Source of the DNA: Colwellia psychrerythraea
GTDB lineage: Bacteria; Pseudomonadota; Gammaproteobacteria; Enterobacterales; Alteromonadaceae
Direction: 5' to 3'
Assembly: GCF_000764225.1 (NCBI RefSeq)
Contig: NZ_JQED01000015.1
Location: 310,001-374,000, forward strand
DNA length: 64,000 nucleotides
Position 1 is the stretch's first letter; each line of letters starts with the position of its first letter. Positions 56,953 to 64,000 of this stretch are shown here, piece by piece. The translations under genes and the position numbers were made by a program. Under the pieces are notes generated by a model. It had not been told where the DNA came from and made no database searches. It was given only the letters and a program-made list of their open reading frames with translations.

Positions 56953-57720
56953 TTACTCCTGAATGTACTTATTCCATATAGGTTGTAACTTCCCCTTTTT
57001 ATTCAGTATTGCTAGCTCATTTGCAAACATATCGATGACACAATTCGAGGTATCTTTGTGAAAAACAAAATTAACATCTGAATCATCTTTGAGTAAATAA
57101 AGAGAACTAACAGTACTTTTTTCAACGCCTAATTTTTGCAGTTGGTAATAGGTAACATCTTCTGAATACGCAACGGCATCTACACGTTTTCTTAGCAGCA
57201 TTTCCAACATACTGATAGCAGATATGGTTTCGACCTGCATCGCTGGATTATTCTGTATATTTAATAATTTTTGACCTATATCACCTCTTACCACAGCAAT
57301 AGTTAGTTCATTAAAAGGTTTATCTTTCAGCGTTTCAACATTGCTCTGCAAAGCCATAATAGATATTTTTGTTGTAATGGGGAGCGGAACAAGCCTAAAT
57401 TTCTTTTCTCGCTCAGAGGTGGTAACCATAGAAAATGCTGCATAGTCAGCGTAACGTTCCATATACATTATCAACCTAGCCCAAGGTAAAACGATGATGT
57501 TATTACCTCTTTTTTTTATCCTAAGTTCATTGTAAATCATCGCTAAAATATCAGGTACCGCCCCAACTAAATGACCAGAGCTATCTAAGTAGTTATAAGG
57601 TGGGTAGTCTTCGGTTACCCACTGAAGTTTAGATAAAAACAACTTACTATTACTTTCTGTACAGGCGAAGGTTGATGAGCTAATTAACAGCAGTATTAAA
57701 CCAGTTAAAAATTTTATCAT
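56953..57720 (-). CDS. Periplasmic solute-binding-like protein (family 3 type)
   Basis: The 255 residues have a signal peptide (about 1-19, cleaved near SSSTFAC) and the SBP family 3 fold: WVTEDYPPYNYLDSSGHLVG (ligand-binding opening), ILPWARLIMYM-like interior VLPWARLIMYME, and VAYSEDVTYYQLQKLG. No ABC transporter permease or ATPase is near, so it is probably a sensory binding protein rather than an importer part. The MCP gene 54 bases downstream is a natural partner. The gap 57721-58042 before it holds no gene and is AT-rich. Confidence 0.8.
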   Translation of the reverse strand: MIKFLTGLILLLISSSTFACTESNSKLFLSKLQWVTEDYPPYNYLDSSGHLVGAVPDILAMIYNELRIKKRGNNIIVLPWARLIMYMERYADYAAFSMVTTSEREKKFRLVPLPITTKISIMALQSNVETLKDKPFNELTIAVVRGDIGQKLLNIQNNPAMQVETISAISMLEMLLRKRVDAVAYSEDVTYYQLQKLGVEKSTVSSLYLLKDDSDVNFVFHKDTSNCVIDMFANELAILNKKGKLQPIWNKYIQE

Positions 57721-58042
57721 TTATCATTACCTGTGTGTCATACCCGTCGGACTGATTTATTGATCCATTCGGTAAAAGGTATCTGTAGGCTCAATAAGTG
57801 TCCTAGCTAAACAATCAATTGATATCTTATTTTTTCTTTTCTTTAAAATACATCCTAATGTACTAGGCAAAATACAATTGAATCTATAATTTCGAATAAA
57901 GTATAGTCAAAGATTACCTATAGTTAAGTATAAATCACCCTATATTCTCTTACGTACCATGAGTGCTAGATCTAATGGTTTTAAGTAGTGGAAACAAAGG
58001 TAATGTGAAGTTCTTAAACGTGATTGGTTTAACAGGTATGAC

Positions 58043-58085
58043 AAAAAATCACAGAGTTAAATGATAGATTTCATCTAACTCTGTT
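58043..58085 (-). terminator. Terminator after gcvT
   Basis: CAGAGTTA and TAACTCTG are the outer arms with further inner pairing (AATGA/TTCAT); on the minus strand the hairpin is followed by TGATTTTTTG. Confidence 0.8.
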
Positions 58086-58137
58086 AAGGGCATGACTCAA
58101 GGTAGGCTAACTGAGTTGCTAACTTGCGCCATTAATT

Positions 58138-59265
58138 TCAGCCTCTAAAATAGCGTTGCTCAACAAATGGCATTTTTTGAATAAGCATAGGTAATTTTTT
58201 ACCTCGTACTTCGGCAAAAATCTCAGTATCTAGTACCGCATATTGCGTTTGTACATAACCCATAGCAATAGGAGAGCCTTTTGTTGGGCCCGCAGTACCG
58301 CTGGTTACCACACCAATTTCATCTCCATCGGCATTGAATAACTTAGTGCCTTCTCGAACTGGTGCCTTACCTAAACCGACCATGCCAATGCGTTTACGGT
58401 TTACATCTTTAGTCGCAATTTGATCCAAAATGATCTCAGCACCGGGGAAGCCACCTGCACGTGCGCCATCAGTACGTCTTATCTTACTAATAGCCCACAA
58501 TAAACTTGCCTCAACAGGTGTCGTTGTTTGGTCAATATCATGGCCATATAAACATAAACCTGACTCTAACCGAAGAGAATCTCTTGCGCCTAAACCAATC
58601 CACTCAACTTCTTCTTCAGCTAACATTAAGCGAGTAATACGCTCAGCGTGTTCACCTGGAATTGAGATTTCAAAGCCATCTTCACCGGTATAACCAGCAC
58701 GACCTATAATGCATTGAGCGCCAGCAAAATCTACCACACGAGAATCCATAAACACCATATCAGCAGACTCAGGTAATAAACGTTTTAATACCTCACCTGC
58801 TTTAGGACCCTGTAAAGCGAGTAAAGCTCGGCCTTCAAGTATTTCTATTTCAACATCTGCAGGGAGATGTTTTTGTATGTGCGCAATATCTTGTGCTTTA
58901 CATGCGGCATTAACGACAACAAATAAATGTTCACCAAAGTTACTTACCATTAAGTCATCAAGTAAACCGCCTTGATCATTGGTAAATAATGCATAGCGTT
59001 GTTTGCCTTGCGGCAAGTCGATAATATCCACTGGCACTAATGTTTCTAGTGCAGCCGCAGCATTTTTACCAACTAATTTCAATTGTCCCATGTGAGAGAC
59101 ATCGAACAATCCTGCTTGAGCACGCGTATGTAAGTGCTCTTTCTTAACACCCATGTCGTACTGTACCGGCATATCATAGCCAGCAAATGGTACCATTTTA
59201 CCACCAGCTTCAATATGAAGGTCATAACAGGGAGTTTTCAGCAGATCTTGATTTGATTCAGTCAT
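58138..59265 (-). CDS. gcvT: Aminomethyltransferase (glycine cleavage system T protein)
   Basis: GcvT takes the aminomethyl group from lipoylated GcvH and makes methylenetetrahydrofolate with release of ammonia. The 375 residues have the folate-binding signatures VPFAGYDMPVQY (N-terminal), HTRAQAGLFDVSHMGQ, GLGARDSLRLESGLCLYGHD and PVREGTKLF. Start is ATG 59265 with GGAG before it; upstream codons lie inside a hairpin. It follows the glycine-family symporter gene by 60 bases and is probably in the same operon, apart from the rest of the system, whose gcvH gene is at 63604. Confidence 0.95.
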   Translation of the reverse strand: MTESNQDLLKTPCYDLHIEAGGKMVPFAGYDMPVQYDMGVKKEHLHTRAQAGLFDVSHMGQLKLVGKNAAAALETLVPVDIIDLPQGKQRYALFTNDQGGLLDDLMVSNFGEHLFVVVNAACKAQDIAHIQKHLPADVEIEILEGRALLALQGPKAGEVLKRLLPESADMVFMDSRVVDFAGAQCIIGRAGYTGEDGFEISIPGEHAERITRLMLAEEEVEWIGLGARDSLRLESGLCLYGHDIDQTTTPVEASLLWAISKIRRTDGARAGGFPGAEIILDQIATKDVNRKRIGMVGLGKAPVREGTKLFNADGDEIGVVTSGTAGPTKGSPIAMGYVQTQYAVLDTEIFAEVRGKKLPMLIQKMPFVEQRYFRG

Positions 59266-59277
59266 AATATCTCCGTA

Positions 59278-59300
59278 AACCGCCCAGAAAGGGCGGCCCA
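59278..59300 (-). other. GC-rich hairpin between the symporter gene and gcvT
   Basis: On the minus strand GGCCGCCC pairs with GGGCGGTT (a 5-base loop) and is followed by TTTA. It could slow transcription between the two genes or protect the RNA end. Not a strong terminator; the gap is only 60 bases. Confidence 0.55.
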
Positions 59301-59325
59301 AAGTATAGTTTGAAATAGCAGGTAA

Positions 59326-60708
59326 TTAGTCTGCTTGTTTTGTCATTTCAGCAGGAGCTTCGCCGCCACTAACAAAGTATTCACGAGTTAATTTAATAAC
59401 CATAGGACTTAGTAATACTATAGCGATTAAGTTAGGAATTGCCATTAACGCATTCATCGTATCAGCAAGTAACCAAATGAATTCTAATGAACCAATAGCA
59501 CCAACTGGTACCACTAAAATCCAAAGAATACGGAAAGGCATAATCGCTTTAACACCAAAGAAGTACTGTACACATTTCTCACCGTATACACTCCAACCTA
59601 GAACAGTAGTAAATGCAAAAACAGATAAAGAAATAGCTACGATATAGTTACCGTAAGGTATCGCTGTAGCAAAAGCATTAGATGTTAATTCTGCACCCGT
59701 TGAACCCGATGTCCACTCACCAGAAACAACAATCGCTAAACCAGTAATTGAACAAACAACTAAAGTATCAATGAACGTACCTAACATGCCCACAAGACCT
59801 TGAGCTACTGGGTTGTTAGTTTTAGCTGCAGCATGAGCAATTGGAGCACTACCTAAACCAGCTTCATTTGAGAATACACCACGTGCCACACCGAAACGAA
59901 TAGCAGCCCATACAGCAGCACCTGCGAATCCACCTTCAGCAGCGGTTGCCGTAAAGGCACTTTCAAAAATTAACGAAACAGCAGCAGGAAGTTCTGAAGC
60001 ATGAACGATTAATACAACAACACCACAACTGATGTAGAAAATAGCCATTAGAGGAACAAGCTTACCTGCAACATCACCAATACGTTTAATACCACCCATA
60101 AGCACTAAGCCTACAAGAACCATTAATATAATACCGGTAGCAACTGGCGGTACACCAAAACTACTTTCAAGTGCATTGGCAACTGAGTTTGTTTGTACTG
60201 TATTACCAATACCGAAAGCGGCAATAGAACCGAACAGTGCGAATGCACCTCCTAACCAGCCCCATCTACTTGATAAACCATTTTTGATGTAGTACATCGG
60301 ACCACCAATGTGGTTTCCGTTGGCATCTACTTCACGATAGCGTACAGCAAGAACCGCTTCAGCGAATTTAGTTGCCATACCTACTAAAGCAGTACACCAC
60401 ATCCAAAATAGAGCACCTGGGCCACCTAGGAATATAGCAGTTGCAACACCAGCGATGTTACCCGTACCGATTGTTGCTGATAGTGAGGTCATTAGAGCAT
60501 TAAAAGGGCTTATCTCACCTTTAGCACTTTTATCTTCATCTGGGATACGGCCAGTCCAAAGTAATTTAAAACCTGTACCTAATTTAATAATAGGCATAAA
60601 TCGTAAGCCGACCATTAAGAATAAACCGACACCAAGTATCAACACTAACATGGGAACACCCCATACCAAGCTATTGAGACTGGAAATTAAACCCGTTAAA
60701 AATTCCAT
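59326..60708 (-). CDS. Alanine/glycine:sodium symporter family protein
   Basis: The 460 residues are an AGCS-family transporter with about 11 membrane helices. ATIGTGNIAGVATAIFLGGPGALFWMW (read in part) with ALVGMATKFAEAVLAVRYRE is the family signature; GGPMYYIKNGL and FSNEAGLGSAPIAHAAAKT are also diagnostic. It brings in alanine or glycine with Na+. Because gcvT follows on the same strand and glyA-gcvH lie close by, glycine is the likely substrate. An operator GTTTCCAATAGGAAAC lies 106 bases upstream. Confidence 0.93.
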   Translation of the reverse strand: MEFLTGLISSLNSLVWGVPMLVLILGVGLFLMVGLRFMPIIKLGTGFKLLWTGRIPDEDKSAKGEISPFNALMTSLSATIGTGNIAGVATAIFLGGPGALFWMWCTALVGMATKFAEAVLAVRYREVDANGNHIGGPMYYIKNGLSSRWGWLGGAFALFGSIAAFGIGNTVQTNSVANALESSFGVPPVATGIILMVLVGLVLMGGIKRIGDVAGKLVPLMAIFYISCGVVVLIVHASELPAAVSLIFESAFTATAAEGGFAGAAVWAAIRFGVARGVFSNEAGLGSAPIAHAAAKTNNPVAQGLVGMLGTFIDTLVVCSITGLAIVVSGEWTSGSTGAELTSNAFATAIPYGNYIVAISLSVFAFTTVLGWSVYGEKCVQYFFGVKAIMPFRILWILVVPVGAIGSLEFIWLLADTMNALMAIPNLIAIVLLSPMVIKLTREYFVSGGEAPAEMTKQAD

Positions 60709-60814
60709 AATAATTTCTCTCTGTTGTAATAATTTGTTTATATTTATGTATCAACTAGCGTTGATTTTATTATTTAGTAACTAATCGAAGACTTTCAAAA
60801 GAAGAAGAACAAAA

Positions 60815-60830
60815 GTTTCCAATAGGAAAC
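60815..60830. promoter_or_regulatory. Palindromic operator 1, upstream of the symporter gene
   Basis: GTTTCCAATAGGAAAC, a 16-base palindrome (half-site GTTTCC, central AATA) located 107 bases before the symporter start codon. The same motif with one base changed is at 61790-61805 next to the XRE-cupin gene, so a shared regulator is likely. The rest of the 60709-61038 gap is AT-rich with no gene. Confidence 0.72.
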
Positions 60831-61038
60831 AAGCTAGCTAATAATATGAGGAATTGCAAGTTTTAAATTGGAATTTATGAGCTTTATTTTTTGTAATTAT
60901 AGTGACTATAAAATAAAACACTTGTTCTAAATCAATGATTAAAAACAACAAATACAATAGATTACAAAAAATTACATGTTGGATTTAATTGCCTTTACTC
61001 GCAGATAAAGGCAATTAAGTTTATCTGGCGCTAAAACG

Positions 61039-61668
61039 TTATTCGGCAGTAATCCACAATATCAACGCATCCTCTTTACTCGTTGATATGACAAGGTGCC
61101 CCATAGTGGCGTCATAGTACGCACTATCCCCCACAACCAAGGTCGCAGGCTCATAAAACTCAGTCAGCAGCTGTACTTCCCCTTCTAAGACTAGCAGAAA
61201 TTCTTCACCTTCATGGCGAACCCACTCACCAAAGTGTTCAAAGTTTCTCGCGTGAACTCTACTCTTGTATGGCATCATCTTTTTATTGCGAAGTTGAGTA
61301 GCTAACAACTCATGCTCGTAGGTTAACGTAGCATGCGGTCTACCTTGCCCGCCTAAGGTTACATCTCGGCGACCAGTGACTTTCGTTTCTTTAGGCTTAG
61401 TAAACAATTGAGGTAACTCAATATTAAGTCCTGAAGCCAGTTTTTGCATAACACTAAAGGTTGGTGATATTTGCTCATTTTCAATCTTAGATAAGGTAGA
61501 GCGCGCCAACCCCGTGCGTTTGCTCGCTTCTTCAAGCGTCAATTTATTTTCAGTACGAATAGCTTTAAGCTGTACGCCTATACTCGCTTTTTCTACTACT
61601 CGTTTATTATTTTCATTGTCCCCAAGAGTCATTGAAGGATACTTATCAACCTGATCTTGTTCACTCAT
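61039..61668 (-). CDS. XRE-family regulator with C-terminal cupin domain
   Basis: The 209 residues hold an N-terminal Cro/C1-type helix-turn-helix (about 33-90: LKAIRTENKLTLEEASKRTG followed by LARSTLSKIENEQISPTF) and a cupin_2 domain (about 130-205: HEGEEFLLVLEGEVQLL). Members sense small molecules in the cupin barrel. The gene is on the minus strand between the symporter-gcvT operon and glyA-gcvH, and each has a matching GTTTCC(A/T)ATAGGAAAC palindrome close by. Likely a local regulator of glycine/serine C1 genes; ligand unknown. Confidence 0.9.
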   Translation of the reverse strand: MSEQDQVDKYPSMTLGDNENNKRVVEKASIGVQLKAIRTENKLTLEEASKRTGLARSTLSKIENEQISPTFSVMQKLASGLNIELPQLFTKPKETKVTGRRDVTLGGQGRPHATLTYEHELLATQLRNKKMMPYKSRVHARNFEHFGEWVRHEGEEFLLVLEGEVQLLTEFYEPATLVVGDSAYYDATMGHLVISTSKEDALILWITAE

Positions 61669-61759
61669 CGTACCACCTAACTAAAATAATTCGTTTAAAC
61701 AATAGTGGCACATTAACAAGCTATACAGAACTCTTTTAGGCAAAAATCAAGGTGATACC

Positions 61760-61788
61760 ATTATATCGTCCTCATAAAATCGAAAAAA
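61760..61788 (-). promoter_or_regulatory. Probable promoter of the XRE-cupin gene
   Basis: A perfect TATAAT (61760-61765) on the minus strand lies 17 bases from a T-rich -35 region (61783-61788) that touches operator 2. A bound regulator would block it, consistent with negative autoregulation. Confidence 0.6.
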
Positions 61789-61809
61789 AGTTTCCTATAG
61801 GAAACTTTT
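61786..61809. promoter_or_regulatory. Palindromic operator 2, between the XRE-cupin gene and glyA
   Basis: The core GTTTCCTATAGGAAAC (61790-61805) is a perfect palindrome, extended to 24 bases by flanking AAAA and TTTT. It differs from operator 1 at one base. It lies in the divergent gap between the regulator and glyA, next to the -35 of the regulator. The rest of the 61669-62268 gap holds no gene. Confidence 0.78.
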
Positions 61810-62181
61810 ATTTGCTTTTATAAATTTTGCCTGTTATGTTTTATACGTGTTCGATTTTCAAGCAATAGAAAAATCATTACCAACAAGGCGAAGATAAAAA
61901 ATAATTTTGATTAACAGACCATGAGGCTCTGTTCGCTAATTATTCAAGCTGTTAGCCGTATTAAATCGGTTAAGCAATCTATTCAAAATGAGCTTTAATG
62001 AATAGTTTAGAAAACAAAAATTAAATCGAGTCACTTTGTATGGTTCATGAACATAAATAGATAAAAGGTATAGTACCGACAATATTTCTGCTCTTTGTGA
62101 CGCAATATCAGATTGCTTCAAACAGGCACAGATATGACAAATAAATATAAAAAATGTCTCAAGGTGGTTTAGCGATAAACG

Positions 62182-62228
62182 CAGTAACCTATATATGAAG
62201 ACTATCAAACATAATCATTAGGTTACTG
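62182..62228 (+). other. Hairpin in the glyA leader
   Basis: CAGTAACCT (62182-62190) pairs with AGGTTACTG (62220-62228), a perfect 9-base stem with a 29-base loop, about 40 bases before the glyA start. It does not match a glycine riboswitch. Effect unknown. Confidence 0.45.
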
Positions 62229-62268
62229 AATGCAAATTCATAACGCTTAACTATTGAGGAATACAACA

Positions 62269-63564
62269 ATGAAAAACACTTACACATCAGGTGAACTAGC
62301 GCAATTTTTTTCAAGTGAACTCTCTTCTACTGATGGCGCTGTTCAAATGGCTATTGATCTTGAAGAAGCACGTCAAAACCAACAAATTGAACTTATCGCT
62401 TCAGAAAACATTGTTTCAAAAGCTGTTATGGAAGCTCAAGGCACCGTTTTAACGAACAAGTACGCTGAAGGTTACCCTGGTCGTCGTTACTACGGTGGTT
62501 GTGAGCATGTAGATCTAGTTGAAACATTAGCCATTGATCGCGCTAAACTTATTTTCAAAGCGGAATACGTTAATGTACAACCTCATTCTGGTGCACAAGC
62601 TAATGGCGCAGTAATGCTTGCCTTAGTTAAGCCCGGCGATACTATTTTAGGTATGTCACTTGATGCTGGCGGTCATTTAACTCACGGCGCTAGACCTGCC
62701 CAGTCAGGTAAATGGTTTAATGCGATTCATTATGGTGTTCGTAAAGATGACATGCGTATCGACTATGATCAAGTACTAGAACTTGCTAAAGAACATAAGC
62801 CCAAAATGATCATTGCGGGTGGTTCAGCAATTCCTCGTCAAATCGATTTTGCTAAGTTCCGTGAAATTGCCGATGAAGTTGGCGCACTATTAATGGTTGA
62901 TATGGCTCACATTGCAGGTTTAGTTGCTGCTGGTGCACATCAAAACCCACTGCCTTTCGCCGATGTTGTTACTACAACAACACATAAAACATTACGCGGC
63001 CCTCGTGGTGGCTTAATTTTGACGAACAATCGCGATGTCGCTAAGAAAATTAACTCGGCAGTATTCCCTGGTTTGCAAGGTGGTCCACTAATGCATGTTA
63101 TTGCTGCAAAAGCGGTCGCATTAGGTGAAGTACTTGAACCATCTTTTGGTGCTTATATAAAGCAAGTATTAAGTAATGCCAGAGTATTAGCTAGCACACT
63201 ACAACAACGTGGTTGTGACATTGTTACTGATGGCACTGACACGCATTTAATGTTGGTTGACCTACGTCCTAAAGGACTGAAAGGCAATGCGACAGAAGAA
63301 AGTTTAGAGCGAGCAGGTATTACCTGTAACAAAAATGGTATTCCATTCGACTCAGAAAAACCTATGGTTACTTCAGGCATTCGTCTAGGAACGCCCGCAG
63401 GTACTAGCCGTGGTTTTGGTAATGAAGAGTTTGAATTAATTGGACAGTGGATTGGTGATGTTCTTGATGGGTTAGTTGCAAACCCAGAAGATAATAGTGC
63501 TATAGAAAATGAGGTCTTAGAGAAAGTTCAAGCGCTTTGTCTGAAATTCCCACTTTATAGCTAA
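62269..63564 (+). CDS. glyA: Serine hydroxymethyltransferase
   Basis: GlyA interconverts serine and glycine with tetrahydrofolate, using PLP. The 431 residues are slightly longer than the usual 417 at the N terminus. The PLP lysine is in [35 protein letters not shown] and [20 protein letters not shown] are the conserved substrate loops. I start at ATG 62269, with TGAGGA 8 bases before it, rather than TTG 62254. It is followed by gcvH after 39 bases. Being tied to the glycine cleavage genes, it is probably the isozyme that takes methylene-THF and glycine to serine; another glyA may exist elsewhere. Confidence 0.96.
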   Translation: MKNTYTSGELAQFFSSELSSTDGAVQMAIDLEEARQNQQIELIASENIVSKAVMEAQGTVLTNKYAEGYPGRRYYGGCEHVDLVETLAIDRAKLIFKAEYVNVQPHSGAQANGAVMLALVKPGDTILGMSLDAGGHLTHGARPAQSGKWFNAIHYGVRKDDMRIDYDQVLELAKEHKPKMIIAGGSAIPRQIDFAKFREIADEVGALLMVDMAHIAGLVAAGAHQNPLPFADVVTTTTHKTLRGPRGGLILTNNRDVAKKINSAVFPGLQGGPLMHVIAAKAVALGEVLEPSFGAYIKQVLSNARVLASTLQQRGCDIVTDGTDTHLMLVDLRPKGLKGNATEESLERAGITCNKNGIPFDSEKPMVTSGIRLGTPAGTSRGFGNEEFELIGQWIGDVLDGLVANPEDNSAIENEVLEKVQALCLKFPLYS

Positions 63565-63603
63565 ATCATCGACAACCTTAACGATTAATAAAGGAACATT
63601 ATC

Positions 63604-63990
63604 ATGAGCACAGTAGAAAATGATTATCAGTTTGCCCCTAGTCATGAGTGGGTAAAAAATAACAACGACGGTACAGTTACCATCGGTATTTCGAATCATG
63701 CACAAGAATTATTAGGCGATGTTGTATTTATTGAATTGCCAGAAGAAGGCGATGAAGTAACCGCAGGCGAGCAATTCACACTAGTAGAGTCCGTTAAAGC
63801 GGCTTCAGATGTATATGCACCTGTTTCTGGTGAGATAATTGAAGTTAATGAAGCGTTAGAAGATGCACCCGAGTCAATTAACCAATCAGCATTTGTTGAA
63901 GGTTGGATAGCTAAAGTGAAACTTTCAGAGCCTGAACAATTAGAAAGTTTACTCAGTTATGAGGCATATAATGCCGGTATCGAAGATTAA
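63604..63990 (+). CDS. gcvH: Glycine cleavage system H protein
   Basis: GcvH is the lipoyl carrier that shuttles the aminomethyl group from GcvP to GcvT. The 128 residues match E. coli (129). The lipoyl lysine is Lys65 in LVESVKAASDVYAP. SHEWVKNNNDGTVTIGIS and GDVVFIELPEEGDEV are family signatures. It follows glyA by 39 bases in the same transcript. gcvP is expected just beyond the window end. Confidence 0.97.
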   Translation: MSTVENDYQFAPSHEWVKNNNDGTVTIGISNHAQELLGDVVFIELPEEGDEVTAGEQFTLVESVKAASDVYAPVSGEIIEVNEALEDAPESINQSAFVEGWIAKVKLSEPEQLESLLSYEAYNAGIED

Positions 63991-64000
63991 TTTGATACCA

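Noticed and set aside
57721..58042. Possible gene or RNA between the solute-binding-like gene and gcvT
   Set aside because: No ORF with start, ribosome site and length support; AT-rich spacer only.
61936..62208. A 90-codon minus-strand ORF before glyA
   Set aside because: It is in the promoter and leader region of glyA, with no ribosome site and a random composition.
60709..62268. Possible glycine riboswitch in the symporter or glyA leader
   Set aside because: No tandem glycine aptamer conserved cores could be recognised; only simple hairpins and palindromes are present. A covariance-model search would settle it.

Overview
The window is a gene-dense, AT-rich chromosomal segment of a marine gammaproteobacterium of the Alteromonadales, most likely a Colwellia-like (Colwelliaceae) psychrophile. 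This rests on gene order, PEP-CTERM proteins, a fused-subunit Mrp antiporter and overall sequence style; the species cannot be fixed without a database search. Nearly everything is core genome. The few accessory traces are an integrase remnant next to ssrA, a MITE-like element between cysS and ppiB, and two PEP-CTERM surface proteins.

Layout. (1) 1-4000: protein quality control, tig-clpP-clpX-lon, all on the minus strand, with a good sigma70 promoter for tig and a sigma32 promoter for lon. (2) 4238-4662: a tRNA cluster Pro-Arg-His-Pro with two identical tRNA-Pro genes and one strong promoter. (3) 4975-9095: folD, cysS, ppiB, lpxH. (4) 9232-11257: miaE, an unknown small gene, and a Yip1-family membrane protein. 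(5) 11395-30500: the classic truA-accD-folC-dedD-cvpA-purF block, then fimV/hubP with a large acidic tandem-repeat region, asd, pdxB, fabB, mnmC, a PilJ/NarX-type sensor-domain protein, yfcL, an ATP-NAD kinase family gene and epmC. (6) 31225-37020: a complete Mrp cation/proton antiporter operon (A with fused B domain, C, D, E, F, G), next to a divergent Lrp-family regulator. (7) 37881-42763: dnaJ, dnaK, a TlpA-like thioredoxin and grpE, with sigma32 promoters before dnaK and grpE. (8) 42921-48590: nadK, a PEP-CTERM protein, recN with a LexA box, bamE, rnfH/ratA, smpB. (9) 48698-50970: ssrA (tmRNA), an integrase remnant, a PEP-CTERM protein, a 55-residue small protein and about 500 bp without recognised genes. 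(10) 50972-54852: a phosphoribosyltransferase, then a GbsR-type regulator and a CIO-type cytochrome bd oxidase (cydAB) behind a perfect FNR-like box. (11) 54988-57720: a dCACHE chemoreceptor and a solute-binding-like periplasmic protein. (12) 58138-63990: a glycine/C1 locus: gcvT and an alanine/glycine:sodium symporter on the minus strand, an XRE-cupin regulator, then glyA and gcvH on the plus strand.

Most notable regulatory reading: two near-identical palindromes, GTTTCC(A/T)ATAGGAAAC, lie upstream of the symporter-gcvT operon and between the XRE-cupin regulator and glyA. This suggests a small local regulon in which the regulator controls glycine import, cleavage and serine/glycine interconversion, and itself. 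Other promoter-level signals readable directly are three sigma32 promoters (lon, dnaK, grpE), a LexA box on recN, a FabR-like site at fabB, an FNR box at the cyd locus and strong sigma70 promoters for tig, ssrA and the tRNA cluster. I found no CRISPR array, intact prophage, intact insertion sequence or defence island.
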